Of a stretch of DNA of 64,000 nt, positions 36,243-48,577 are shown one piece after another. Origin of the DNA: Zopfochytrium polystomum (Eukaryota; Chytridiomycota; Chytridiomycetes; Chytridiales; Chytridiaceae); contig JAIVFJ010000122.1 of assembly GCA_025765615.1 (NCBI GenBank), positions 1 through 64,000 on the forward strand, written 5' to 3'. The translations under genes and the position numbers were made by a program. Every line of letters starts with the position of its first letter. The first letter of the stretch is position 1. Below the pieces are notes generated by a model. That model was not told where the DNA came from. It worked only from the letters and a program-made list of their open reading frames with translations, and ran no database searches.

Positions 36243-37628
36243 GCCGCGTTCGCGTGTCTGCGTTGGCTTAGATGTAGACGCATGACACGCGTGCCTTCTC
36301 GCGTGCCTGCCTGCCTGTCCGTCTGTCCGTCCTTCCGTCTGTCGTTATACCTCCTTTTTCTTTCCCCGCCCTTTTTTGCAATCCTTTCGTAACGGCGTCA
36401 GTCAAGCTGTCCTTCTACAACTTTCGATTCGACGATACGTTGGTGCAACAACTTCGGAGGTGGGGAGACAAAAGTTTTGTGTGACAACCCTCGAGGGCTT
36501 GCCTCTTTCAAATCGACATCGTCTGCGACTGCAACGATTTCAAGCGTCAACCTCAGACAGCGCGCTTTTTTTTTTCTTCTTTTTTGTACAAGATTCCCCG
36601 AACCCCCCCTTCTCGGGCATGTGCGGACGAAATCAAGCCTGAAGCGCTTCTTAGCAGCTCAAATGGGAAAGCGCATCAACTGAGTGCAACTCCACTCTGA
36701 TTATTCCAGCGCCATTGTCCTTCTGACCAAGCTTCGCCGCTGCCACCCCCCAAAAAAAAGTGCATCTTTAAGCCGAACAAAGCGAATCGAAGGAAAATAA
36801 GATAGAATAAAACAAAAAGGAAAAAAAAAATACCCCTGTAGTGAGAGGAGTGTATCAAGACGTGCTTGAAAATCCTAACCGACATTGGTTCCTACCGCTG
36901 GCAGAGGTTCCAGCATCCTGGAGGGTTTTGGGAGGCTTCGAGGCTTCCACGACGCCAACAGAAAATGATAATAATAGTAAATAAAAATAAAAAAAAACAC
37001 AATGCTTCAAATGGGGGTTGAGCAAGGGACATTATGCTGGGAGGTATATCCTCCATGTTCCAAAGACTCTGCAGGTAGTGAGTGATGTTGATTTGGCAAA
37101 TTGGCAACGATGGATGCACCAACCATTTTCGAAACTGAGTGCTTCCCAGGGCTACTTGCCACATCGGTATTGGTTGGCAACTGTGAAATTTGAATAATTA
37201 AATTTTTTTGTGAATAAGTTATTCGTCTTACAGTGAATTTCATATTCCTTGAGACTTTGGGGCTGAAAAAAAAATGTTTCGGGTGGAGCAAAAAAAGTTT
37301 TCGATTGGGGGGGGTGGTCGGTCTCCATTTCGGGGTGGTCTGTCTCCAATAGTGAAAAGTTTTTTTGCCCTCCACCAAACTTTTTTTTTGCTGCCTCAAA
37401 ATCTCAAGGTATATGAAATTGACAGTAAAAAACTCTTGTCACTGCGCTAATAAAGAGCCCCTTTTTCTCAAAAAAAAGGCTCGTGCTTTTTTTTCGCAAA
37501 AATGAATTTTTCGATGTTCAAACCGAAAAGGTTATGACTTGACTTTTCCGGCAAGATCAATCTTCATCTTTTTCTGAAACATTGCACTGTTTTCTTTTTC
37601 ACATCAAAGCCCGAAAACCCTCTCTTCT

Positions 37629-37665
<37 letters not shown>

Positions 37666-38600
37666 ATAAATCGTACAAGACAACTGTGACCTCAACTCCT
37701 GCCGCCCCCATTGCGTTCCTCAAGTCTAAATGGGTCAAATTGGATAGTTTTGCAAGAATGCATTTGAAAGCTCTGATTCTCCTCTTTCAAACAAGCTGTC
37801 ACAGAGCTCTCTAAGTTGTCTCTACAGGATTTGATTGGCCTCTGAAGTTGAAAACGCTTCCTCAACTTTGTAGGACATGAAAGCTCTGATTCTCCTGCTG
37901 AGATTTGAGCCTAGGAAGCCAGCTTCCTATGTCGACCTTGCTGCCGCCGCCGAATCGACTTAGGTCTGTGGGGAGACCAGTTGCTTGCGCACAGGGCTCC
38001 ACACAGAGCTGGTTGATTTGAAATGCTCTGAATATTTCAAATCACCCTCCCTCTGTGGGAAGGGGTTTACAACACCTCCCCAGAGCAAAGTCCTGTCTGA
38101 AGCAGTTTGCAACTTCTTCAGACAGGCAAAACAGGAAAACTGGTCAACCTCCCTGCAGCATTTTTGCAAGTCCGGGAGTTCCTCAGATTGGGGGTCAGCA
38201 GCCCAGTAAGCGGGAGGATGGAGTTTCGAGCAAAAGATAAGGTGAGGCTAATGGCTTAAGTTCCAAAATGGGAGACGTCAGTGATGTGGTGCCAGGGAGC
38301 TGAGATGATGAAACCAACGCCAGCATGACAGGGATATGAAGAACTTTTGTAATTCCTAGTGATGTGACGAATGGAGTGGATGGCCTCAGTGTCAGAGCAA
38401 GCCAGTTCCTTGAAGGGCAAGGATGCTGGTCTTGGTGTGATTGAGCCAGTGGGAGATAGCTGCTGCCTTGGTGGAGAAGGCACAGCAGATGTTCCAAGTC
38501 GCAAAGCGAGGGAGGGGTGGTGTTGGAGGTGGTGTGCTGGACACAGGGCTAGTCGACATAGCTGACTAAGGAGTGCAGGCCGTCCTGCTAATAATGTCTC
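36047..38600. other. Intergenic, no gene seen
   Basis: 3' side of the SMP gene with T tracts (36090-36110), a (GT)n run (36211-36241) and a pure A tract of about 34 at 37631-37664. 37840-38240 has short duplicated phrases (GAAAGCTCTGATTCTCCT at about 37766 and 37878). No coding motif is seen. Confidence 0.5.
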
Positions 38601-38668
38601 TGTTTTTTTTTTTTTTTTTTTTTTCTTTTTAAGAAGAAATAAGAGTGATATCAATAGCAAAGGGGCTT

Positions 38669-39662
38669 TCACAAAAGAATGAATAAGGATATTGGCCAAG
38701 TTGAGGCAGCAGTCCTGGGTTTTGAGACAGTTTTTGGGGCAGGTTTTGGGGCAGGTTTGGAGGCAGTTCTGTTGGGAGGAGTGGAAGTGGAACTGGAGGC
38801 CTTGGCCAGGACAAGAGCAGTGTGAGTTGAGCGTGTGGTGACAGCTGATTGAGCTGGGACAGTAGTAGAAGAAGAAGGTTCAGTGGAGGAACAATCGTCA
38901 AGGTCCTCATCAATCAGGTCATTGTATTTCAACCATTCTTCAATTGTCCAGAGGCAAGAGCTGAGGAGCTGGTTGGTTGTGTCCACTGCAGTGAGGTGGC
39001 TGTCCAATTGTGCAGTGAGTGGCTCCAGTGTGGTGACTCGCTGATTTAGGTTGTGGATGGCGCCAGCATGGTTTTTGAGCGAAGTATCCACATTGGCTGC
39101 AGCAGCTGCAAGTCTCTGAATGTTGTGGTCCACCCTTGCTAGTCTGTGTTCCAGTGCTGCAGGAATTGGCTCAAGTTGGGTAAGCTAAGTGGTGAGTTTT
39201 TGGATGTCAGTGCGTACTGAGGTCTGATGCTCTTTCAGCTCTGTGCGCAAGGAGGTCTGTTGTGCATGAAGCTGTTGCTGGATGTTTTCAAGCACCTTCA
39301 AAACTGCAGCTCTGGAGGAGGGACAGAAGGGGGGCAGGCAGAACAGGTGGGGGAGTTGTGGTGTCAGGAGGGGCCTGAGCTGTCTGGCTGTTGTCTTTGG
39401 AATCTGCTGAAGTGGCTTGGTTAAGGAGGGAGCCAGAGGGGCGTCCAGTTTTGCAAGATTGAGAGGTATGGTTGGAGTTTCCACAACAGCGACAGCAGGG
39501 GAAGGGAGTGAAATCTTCCTTTTGGAGTGGGTGAGAGGGCACGGCCAAGACAACTGATTGTTTAGTTTTTTGCAACATCAATGCGTGGGTTGTAAAACAA
39601 AATGGGCAGATGACAAAAGGCCAGCAGTGCCCTTTGCCGAGTTGAAGAATCCTGGAATGCAA
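38669..39662 (-). pseudogene. Gag-like relic: zinc knuckle plus coiled coil
   Basis: Minus strand. A CCHC knuckle (CRCCGNSNHTSQSC, near 39490) is followed by a Pro-rich stretch and a long coiled-coil region (NIQQQLHAQQTSLRTELKEH ... VTTLEPLTAQLDSHL), then a Ser/Thr/Pro tail. The knuckle is in a different frame from the coil, and a stop (near 39183-39187) splits the coil. This looks like ORF1 or gag of a retroelement whose polymerase is not in view. The family is unknown. Confidence 0.5.
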
Positions 39663-40049
39663 ACAGAAAATTTAGTGTGGGGATGTGGTCTGAAGACGGG
39701 CAGCCTGTTTGTCTGACAAAGGATGCAGAAGGTGGAGTGAGTAAGAAGTCTGGTCCTTTGAGAGCAAGGGCTGCTGTTGGATGGTGAGGTTGCAAGTGGA
39801 GGTGAAGCGTAGGATGTCTAGTTCAGTGAGTGGGGCGATAGTGGGGGTCTGGCTAAGTGGTGATCGTCAATATGTGTTGATCAGCATGGGTGCCGAAGAA
39901 CATGGAGGGAGAGGGGCCGCTCAAGAAAAGGGGGGGGGGTAGCAATCCCAATTCAGCACAAAGGTTGTGATGTGGTTGCAATGTGGTTGTGGTGGTGAAG
40001 GGGGTGATGCAGTCTGGTTTGGGAGGCGAGGACAGCAAATGCTGGAGGC

Positions 40050-40260
40050 AATCTGGCAGCAATCTGGAGTCAATATGACAATGATCTGACGATCGGCACA
40101 ACAATCTGACAACAATTGGATGATGATCTGGCAATCTGACGACAATCTGGCATTCTTGGTGACAATCTGATGATGATCTGATGATCTGGAGACAATCTGA
40201 TGACAATCTGACGTTGACCTGACGATGATCTGACGTCGATCTGACGTCGATCTGGCAGTG
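40050..40260. repeat. Short tandem array of ATCTGACGACA-type units
   Basis: About 15 imperfect copies of a 10-15 bp word (GACAATCTG, GATGATCTG, GACGTCGATCTG). It is non-coding in appearance and lies just before repeat family 1 copy B. Confidence 0.75.
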
Positions 40261-40344
40261 GGAAGGCGGTGGAGGGCAGTGGCAAGGTGGTGGTGGGTGG
40301 TGGTGGTGGAGGGTGCAGTCTTGAGTTTCTCTTGACAAGGTTTT

Positions 40345-41166
40345 TACTTGAACCCAACACACTGCCGTAAATGGCCAAGAGAACCAATTCTCCTGTTGCA
40401 AACCAGGGGACTGCCACGCCCAGCTCATACACACAGTCAGAGAAGGAAAAGTGCAGGCAAGAAGACTTCAGGTACAGGTTCTAAGGGGCAACAAGAATGG
40501 GGGGTGGGCTGCTTAAATAGGAGAGGGTTGGAATCAGCAGGGTGAAGGAAGAAGGAAGGGAAAAGAAGGGAAAACATATACAAAAGAACAAAACAATAAA
40601 TAAAACAACAAAGAAGAGAGAGGAGGAGTGAGTCACCAAACAATGAGGCTGAGCCATCAAACAAGGAAGACAGCTCAGAAATCATGGAGCATTTCTTGGC
40701 ATCAGCTGCCAAGAAAGATGGAGGAGATGGGGAGAGCTGATTGGTGCAAAGAGGAAGACAGTCACTCACAGCCACAAAAGAAAAGAGAGACACACACAGA
40801 GGCAACAAACAAACAAATAATAAAAGATAAAACAGTAAAAACAGGAAAAACAGGATAAACTACTAATTGAAAAAATAAGTAAAAATCATCAATGAAGAAA
40901 GGAGAAAAATCCCCATGGTCTCATACCCTTTCATGAGGCCTTTCATCATGGTAGCTTATGTAGCAGCTCTGTGTTAGCTCTGTGTACACCTGGACTCTGT
41001 ACTTCTACCCACTGAAGCACATCATCCTAATCCATTTCCAAAAGTGAGGTGGCAAGGCTTAATCATGGTGCAGAACTTAGCATTTCTGCATCATTCAGTC
41101 AGTGACTGCCAGCAGGTCTCAAACTTAGCACCTTTCAGCACTCTACACCACTGAGCTGGAGGGCCT
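40345..41166 (-). repeat. Dispersed repeat family 1, copy B
   Basis: Second copy of the 20800-21366 repeat, with an extra internal stretch at about 40620-40800. On the minus strand the tRNA-like head (GCTCAGTGGTGTAGAG ... GCTAAGTTTGAGAC) is at 41166-41105 and the second tRNA-like end at about 40420-40345. Both copies have TAATAATAA-rich DNA just outside the head. Confidence 0.7.
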
Positions 41167-42287
41167 CTTGCAAAAGTTGCAGAGCAGCCTGAGCCATTTG
41201 GCCTGCAACTTAGTGCGTAATAATAACATGAATAATATACATGGCCGCAGCTAAGAGACAGTCTAAATCTCAGTGGTTCAGCTTGCAGGGACAATAATAA
41301 CCCATGAGAATAATAAGAAATGGGGTCCAGTCGTGTTACATCACTTTTGTGAAATGTTGTTCGGATGTGGAAGAATTTTTTTTAATAAGTGTCAAGAAAA
41401 AAAATTCTGGAAAAAAATGTCCAAAAAAAGAACAAAATATAATGTAGTGAAAAGTTTTATATTAAATGTGATATTAAAGTTTTATGGATTGTTTCGCGAG
41501 AATTTAGAGTATTTTAATCATATTTATGGTTAAACTTTCAATTTTTCTAATTATTTCACATTTTTTTAACCCCTGTCCTAATTTTTGACTTCATTTTCTA
41601 ATAATGTGTCATAAATATGGTGTAAAATTTGGATAAAAATGTGTAATATATATTTATCGACTGAAAAGTACATCACATCAGCAGCTGAAGTCTTTTTTTA
41701 ACATTTCTAACCTAATTCATGGTTACAAAACATTTGATAAAGTGTGTAATATATATTTGTCGACTAAAATGTATATTACATCACCACTAAAATTCTATTC
41801 TAAATATCATATCCTAATTTGTGTCACATTTCATAAGCTCTTCACATAAAAGATATTATATGTTTTTTTTCAAAAAAAGTTCATATATATATTTTTCCAA
41901 TATTTTCTTCCTAATTTATGATACATTTCATTAGCCTTTCTCTAATATTTCCTTATTTGGTATTTATGTTTCGGATTAAACCGGTCGAACAGACTTTTCA
42001 GATTATTTCCTTTTTTGGAAACTAACCCTAATCCTCTAATTCTAATATGAACCCGTCGAACAGACTTTATATAAATCATACTAGGGGATGCCTGTCGACT
42101 TGAAAGCAATCCTTGCCAAAGGGAAAAAAAAAAAAAAAAGGAAGAAGAGAAAAAATGATTAAAGACAAAGCCTTCAATGGCTATTGGTAGTCCCACGCAC
42201 AGGCAATCTGCCACTGGATTGAAAGGAGAGTGGCATGCCACAATGACCATTGTGTGGCAGGTCACTTGGAGAGTGACCAACAAAGCT
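41167..42287. other. AT-rich intergenic DNA
   Basis: 41330-42070 is AT-rich, like the block at 43.8-60.3 kb. It contains repeated phrases TATATATTTATCGACTGAAAAGTA / TATATATTTGTCGACTAAAATGTA (about 41648 and 41751) and GTCGAACAGACTTT (twice, near 41985 and 42053). No gene is seen. It may be a further decayed viral fragment. Confidence 0.4.
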
Positions 42288-42590
42288 CAAGGTGTTAGCC
42301 CAGAGCCATTGACACACTGACAGACAAAGAAGGACAGAAAGAGAGAGAAGTTGCAGTCTTGCAGCACAGCCACACTGGCAACCTGGAACCTCAGACAAAT
42401 GGAGCGCTGCCCTGCCCTCACAGCCTTTTGCAATAGGAAAACTGACAGCCTGTTGACTGCAACAGACAGGTGGGCACTGGCTCTGAAGTACTCAGAGTAC
42501 CCAGAGGGAGAAATACAAACAACCTGTTGACTTTAGTTCAAACGAAGAGACAGTCATTGATTGACAGATAGACAACAGCCTGTTGACTTT
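42288..42590 (+). repeat. Dispersed repeat family 2, copy A
   Basis: Matches 60297-60597 with many small differences (shared: GACACACTGACAGACAAAG, GTTGACTTTAGTTCAAAC). It is non-coding. Related phrases continue to about 43790, including two copies of TTTTTGAGTCA-GGGGCTCCC (near 42835 and 43229). Confidence 0.75.
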
Positions 42591-43794
42591 GCAAAATCAT
42601 TGACTGATATATCATTTCAGTTGGCTCCTCCTCCCAGTGACCCCAAGGAAGGGGGCTGCAGCCTTCCCTCCACCCCTTGCGTTTGAGTTGGTTGCAAATC
42701 TTCAAAGTAGGGGAAAAGTAACATTCACACAAAGTTGGAGACACTGATGCACACTTTGGTCCCTTGAATAGAGATGCTTTAGAAGGAGACAGCCGGAGGG
42801 AGCGTTTTGAAGAGGGAAAGAGAAGCTGGGTTGTTTTTTGAGTCAAGGGGCTCCCACCCCCCTCCACCCCCCACTTGATTGATCAAGAGGGACAGAGAGA
42901 GAGAAAGAGAGTCCTCAATTGTTCCAGTTACAGTTGCCTCCTCTTCTTTCCGTTTTTCTGTTGTTTTCTTTTTCCCTCAGCTTAGGCAACCTGGCCACCT
43001 TGTGGCTCCATTTGAGCGACTGGCACCGGCACTGCTTTTCCATCATTGGATGCACTGTCAATCCTGACACCTTCCCGTCTTAGTGTCAAGTTGCTTGCAG
43101 CTGCCTTGTTGGATGGGTTGGACCGCCTCCAATGAGATGGTCTGAGTCACCCCACCCCAAGTGAGAAAGTAACCAATGACTGCAGAGAGAGGGAGAGACA
43201 GAGACAGAGAAACAGAGTAAATATCTTTTTGAGTCAGGGGGCTCCCGCCCCCTGAGCCCCCTCAACCCCCCTGCTTGAAAGAGACAGAAAGAGAGTGAGA
43301 GATTGCAGACAATTTTATTCTTTTTCCGTCAACATCCAACATACAAAGTCAGAGACAGAGATCAAGACACTGAACCTGTTGACTGCCAGTTGACTGCCAC
43401 TCTCTGACTCAGAGACAGGGAGGGAGGTAGACAGAAAACCTGTTGACTTCCACTCAGATAAACAGACAGCCCATTGACTTCCTTTTGAATTTGGTACTGC
43501 GTTTTGATTGGGCACGAAGGAGTGAGAGAGAGATAGACAGATACACAGACAGACAGACAGGCACAGAGAGGAGAAACAGAGTGAGAGAGAGAGACAGACA
43601 GACAGAGAGTGGCAAGCGACAGAGAGAGAGACAGTGCAAAGAGACAGAGAGACAGACAGAGAGACAGACAGCCAACAGACAATCTGGTAGACAGACAATG
43701 CATTGAGCTCCTTCTTTTTCCAATTTTTCCGCTGAGTTTTGTTTGGGCACCAAAGACAAAAAGTTATACCCCCCCCCCACTCCACTAATTGCAA
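42591..43794. other. Repeat-rich intergenic DNA
   Basis: GA- and GACA-type simple repeats (42893-42911, 43180-43220, 43520-43680) and CTGTTGACT phrases related to repeat family 2. No gene is seen. Confidence 0.5.
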
Positions 43795-44094
43795 TTAGGA
43801 AAACAGTTTAGCCGCAAATGCTTGTCGTCTTTAGTAGATTGATAATATAGACAAACAATATAGACAAATATAGACAAATTAATCACTTCTCATACCGATG
43901 TTTCTAACATCATCTTCTGATGTGTAATTCTTTCTATCATATTCTTCACAACAACCGCTTTTATGGTCTTTTCTAAACGATTTACATATTAATTTTTGAT
44001 AATATCATATTGATTATTTGCAGCTTTCACACTTCCTTTAAGATTTGACCGGCCTTTCTCCTTGTTTGAAGTTCAACTTGTGCTTTCAATTATT

Positions 44095-44499
44095 TCATTT
44101 TAATTTCATTTCCTTCTTTGAAGTTAGATACCAACCATGAATAGAATGGATTTCTTTCACCCGATTAATTTGTCCCATGTCATTATAACTTATCATGTAA
44201 TTGCTTGCAAACATCATTGGCACAGTCCATTTCTTGTAATTTACCGCATCTTTGTTTCTTACAGCACAAGATCCACCTCCTCCTGATATCATCGATTGAA
44301 ACGTTTGTTGTGGCACAAATTTGTGTATGTTTTTTGGTAAATCGTCACTAAGCACTACATCTTTATCCATAAGATACCCCAATCCAAATGTGGATTCAAT
44401 CCTTCTTAAATGTTCCGCTTGAGCACGTTCTTGTACATAGCTTATAAGCATTTGATAGACTGTTTTCTTTTGATCTTCCGTTTTTCTTCTTCTTTCCAT
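44095..44499 (-). pseudogene. SF3 helicase, C-terminal part (D5-like)
   Basis: 134 residues, minus strand. It has the post-Walker blocks of virus D5-type helicases: STFGLGYLMDKDVVLSDDLP (with the acidic Walker-B-like DD), QQTFQSMISGGGGSCAVRN, and motif C with sensor Asn, VPMMFASNYMISYNDMGQI. The Walker A half is absent in this frame and the end after QINR drifts. It lies downstream of the primase on the same strand, the usual primase-helicase order, but about 400 bases of broken sequence separate them. Confidence 0.8.
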
Positions 44500-44899
44500 T
44501 TCTTGTCAACAATCTTTTTAACACTTGATGAAAAGTCTTCATATTTTATTTCTCTATATTCCATCCCCTCTTTTTCACAGTAAGTGTCATGACATTTTCT
44601 TCTCAAGTGTGATTTTGTTGATGTGAATTACTGATGTTGGCTGTTGTGATCATATGGTTTTGATATTCCTTTATTTAATTTATTGTAAAAAAAGCATCTC
44701 TTGATTTTTGTCGGTATAAGTAAAATATTCTTATTTTCATCCAAAACATTTTTTCAATGTCATCTTCAGCTATATCAAACTTTTCTCCAAACAGATCTTT
44801 TATGTGGTTTTCTTCTTCACTAGCCCAGTATAATCTATTACCGTCACTTTCATTTACAAGTGGTCCAGCCTCAGAAATAGTATCTGTGTCTTTTCAATA

Positions 44900-45405
44900 T
44901 TATTATTTGGTGAAAGACTCTTTAATTTATTTATTTCTTCAATTTACAATTTTTGTAATGATTTATTCTTTATAATTCTGTAACCTTGTCCTTCAAAACA
45001 ACATTTCTCATTTGCCAGTATATCTATATGATATTTGACATTTACATAACTTGGAAAGTCACATACTGGATGTTGAAAGTATATATGGAGCCCACCTGAA
45101 ATGTTTGTGTTATAAATGTATCTTCTTCTGACAGCGGTTTAATGTTTTGTGCATACCACTTTTTTGCACTTTATTCATCATCTTTGTTATCAAGGTCAAC
45201 ACAAAGTATATTGGTTTTGTTTCCGGTTAAAATTGCTATATTTTTTGATCATCTTGAATTGGCGTTGTGGTTTTTGTCCAATTATTGGGAAATCCACTGA
45301 ACTTTTTTGTATTATTATTTTTTTCTCAATGTTCACTCCAAAATATACCCAATTATTTTTTTCTGCTATGTCTATGATTTCTTTTGTTTCTTCTATGTTG
45401 CTCAT
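44900..45405 (-). pseudogene. Archaeo-eukaryotic primase (AEP) fragment
   Basis: Minus strand, starting at the ATG at 45405. The frame runs about 70 residues, then a stop and a one-base shift break it. The catalytic D-h-D motif reads ILCVDLDN (45201-45190). Further on GGLHIYFQHP (near 45090) matches the GG-H-YF motif of primase-polymerases fused to SF3 helicases. In viruses this domain makes primers at the fork. The divergent gap to the small plus-strand gene at 45503 is only 97 bases. The motif order supports the family; the copy is dead. Confidence 0.75.
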
Positions 45406-45502
45406 ATTGTTTTCTCCTCTTACTTTATGTATGAGAAATAAAATTCACTTTTTTACGCGCTTTTTGTTTAGAACAATTTCTTCTTGCTATAACGTAATAA
45501 AC

Positions 45503-45749
45503 ATGGACTCATATTCTCTTAAAGAACACGTAAAAACACTTTCAAAAACAGATTTATATGACTTTATCTTGCTATCAATGAAGAATTCGCCCATTTAAAA
45601 TCTGAAAATCCAAATACTGTCCATCATCTCCTCTATGCCATCAAACGCCCTGATAAAATTTGGGAGATGTCCTCTCGCTATTATAATTGCAAAAAGCAAC
45701 AACAACAATATCCTGATCAACAACTACCAAAACTTTCCGACTGTATTTA
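45503..45749 (+). pseudogene. Small unknown viral-block gene
   Basis: It starts MDSYSLKEHVKTLSKTDLY and, after one frame change near 45570, continues with a charged helix (INEEFAHLKSENPNTVHH) to a stop at about 45749. About 80 residues. It is transcribed away from the primase. No family is recognised. Confidence 0.4.
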
Positions 45750-46560
45750 AAGCGTTAGATTTTTATACACCATTATGGTCGTAATTGTTTATAAAAAATC
45801 ATGTGCTTTTTTCAACTATAACTGTACATGAGAATATCAACAACCAACAGTTACCGCAACTTCTCGACTGTGTTTGAATTTTTTATTCTGTTTACAAATA
45901 TCGTCACAAGTGTCAACAGAATTTCTTTAGATATTTCCAACCATAAATATCAGTTAGAACTTTAACTAACATAATCAATCACATTTCGTCGTTTGACTTG
46001 CAATCCATTGTACATTTTGTTCTGCACACGCCTTACACTCCACACTCACCCAACTTAAACTTGAGGTCTATTAAATGGAGCTTCTCATTTGACTGAGTCA
46101 GGCTCTTTAACATATTTATGATAGTATTGAATCATTCCAAGCCTGCGCAGTGGGGGAGGATTTAATTCTACACGTGAATCCCCCAGGGCCCGATTTTTGA
46201 TTAGTGAATTAGGGGAACCAATCATTAATTCGCTTAGGGGTTTTGTCAGAAACATTTAGAAAAAGGGAAAGGACAAAAAAGAGGGAAAAAAAACAGACAA
46301 AATAGATAAAATAGAAAAAAAAGCAGACAAAATAGAAAAAACAGACAAAATAGAAAAAAAGCAGACAAAATGGAAAAAAAGCAAAAAAAAGAGTAGAAAA
46401 AATAGAAAAGAGGAGAAAAGGAAAAAAGGAAAATTACAACAACCCCAGTCCAACCACTGCAACCGACTCATTGTCGTGGTCTGTAAGTCTGCTGTCATCG
46501 TCTGCAGCTGCCACCACCACCACCACCACCGCCGTCAGGTCCCAACACAGCCTGCCATCC
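45750..46560. other. AT-rich DNA and A-rich repeat
   Basis: 45750-46250 has no gene. 46256-46440 is a purine-rich run of AGACAAAATAGAAAAAA units. 46500-46560 returns to normal composition at the edge of the Pif1 insert. Confidence 0.45.
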
Positions 46561-46599
46561 CTGAATCGCAGGCTGCTGCTGCTGCTGCTGGCCCGTGCA

Positions 46600-46631
<32 letters not shown>

Positions 46632-46688
46632 GTGTTTGTGCAGAAAAAAATTTTTTTTTTTGTTCTGTCACTTTTCCTCATTGGAATC

Positions 46689-46708
46689 ATGGTGAAAGCC
46701 AAAAAAAC

Positions 46709-46739
<31 letters not shown>

Positions 46740-48552
46740 AAAAGGAAAATCAGTCCTGCTACACAGAATGGGTCCAAACAATCAGGAGCTGGCAGACCGA
46801 AACTGACTGAAGAACAAAAGGAAGCCAATCGTCGCGCTCGAGAGGCTGCTGTTCAAGTCCAAGCTGCCACTGATGCTGTGCTGCGCCAAGCAGTCTCAAG
46901 GGCCTCCGCACAGAGAAGACTTCCAGTTGGAGCAGCAACTCAAGCTCCAGGGTTAGGGGGAGCGCAGGAACCTTGGTGGAGGTGGAGTATCCATCGTTTG
47001 AGGTATTCAGAGGAGAAACTTAAGAAGGGCACCAAATTTGTTGAAAAAAACAAGCAAGCACTGGGAGACAGCCCTGAAGGTGCAGAGGCTCCTTATGTCA
47101 GCCCAGAGAGCCTGGATCCTGTCCAACGACAGGTTTTTGATCACATATTGAATGAAATGAGGGATCAAAATCAGTCCCTCTTTATACTGAATGGCACTGC
47201 AGGCACTGGGAAGTCCCATGTAATCAATGCTCTGTCCAGCAGCTTTTTGCAAAATGAAGTTGCTCGTGCAGCCTTCACAGCTAAAGCTGCGTTTGCCATT
47301 GGAGGAACAACTTTACACTCCCTATTGAAGCTTGATGTACATGGATCAAAGAGGGGTGGCTTGATCTCAGGAAAACAGCTTGGAGATCTTCAGCAGGTTT
47401 TTCGCAATGTGTGGATGAATACTCAATGGTCAGCTGCGAAATCATGGGCAAGATGGACTCACACTTGAGGCAGGCATTTGTTAAGCCAGATGTGCCATTC
47501 GGGGGCCTTTCTATCCTGTTGGTGGGAGACTTGGCTCAGATACCTCCAGTTGGAGGTACTCCGTTATTTAATGGCACTAGTGCAAAAACAGACCAAAGAA
47601 AGGCTGGTTATCATTCCTATAAACTTTTCAACAAGACTGCATGCCTCACAACAATCCATCGTCAGCAGGTTGTTGGCCATGACCCGAACCAAGCAACTTT
47701 TGTTGACCTCTTGAGGGCATTGTGCAATGGCATCATGACAAAAGATCACTGGAGATTTCTTATGAACAACTGCAGTTATGAAAGGGCTGGTGCACGTGAG
47801 ATTTACCAAAACCAATTTCGGGATTCAGTGCATTTATTCTTCACAAACTCTGCAGTTGAGGACCATAACCGCGCCCAGCTGCAGCAGCTTCGCTCTCCAA
47901 TTGTTTGGGTAACTGCACTCAATAATCCTGAAGATGCAAGAAGTAAGGTTCCAAGGACTTTCAAAACTTGGAGAACTTCATTTACATTGCCATTGGGGCA
48001 AGGGTTGCCCTAACATCAAATATGTGGAAGCGTGTTGGGCTTACAAATGGTGCACTTGGTACTGTCCAAGATATAGTTTTTGGATCTGACAACGCTGCAA
48101 TGCCGCTGTTGGTGGTGGTTGAAATGGACCAATATGCTGCTCCTGGTCCCTCTTTTGACAACAGTGTTGAGGGACATGAGAAATATGTGGCTATCACTCC
48201 GATAGCAGTTGATGGCACTAATGGAGGAACACGCACACAGTTGCCCTTGAGGCTGGCCTATGCCATGACAATTCACAAGAGTCAAGGGCAAACACTTGCT
48301 TCTGCTTATATTGACATTGGCTCCAAAGAACAAACAACTGGGCTCACGTTTGTGGCTTTGTCACGTGTGAAAAACGTGGCTGGACTCATGGTGAAGGGTT
48401 TTCCGTATGACAGGGTGTCATCACTCTGGGAGAGCCCAGGGTTCCAAAAAGGTTGGCAGAAGATCAAAGATTGGATACTCTTTCTATCTTGCTGGATCAA
48501 TAATTGCATCAGCAATGCAGAAGTTGCAAAAATAAAGTTTAACCAAGTTTAA
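46689..48552 (+). pseudogene. Pif1-like DNA helicase, two frameshifts
   Basis: Plus strand, in three frames. 46689-47410: Lys-rich start after a poly-A tract, then a linker and Walker A (GTAGTGKSHVI, near 47195). 47411-47960: Walker B (VDEYSMV) and motif III (GDLAQIPPVGG). 47966-48552: motif V region (YAMTIHKSQGQTL) and motif VI (FVALSRVKN). All superfamily-1B Pif1 motifs are present in order, but frame changes at about 47410 and 47965 disrupt it, and a few residues are missing before Walker B. The protein unwinds DNA in replication; Helitrons and some large viruses also carry one. No Rep nuclease is seen upstream. It has normal base composition, unlike its AT-rich surroundings. Confidence 0.9.
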
Positions 48553-48577
48553 TCCAGCTCCCCTCTGGGGTGCTGGA

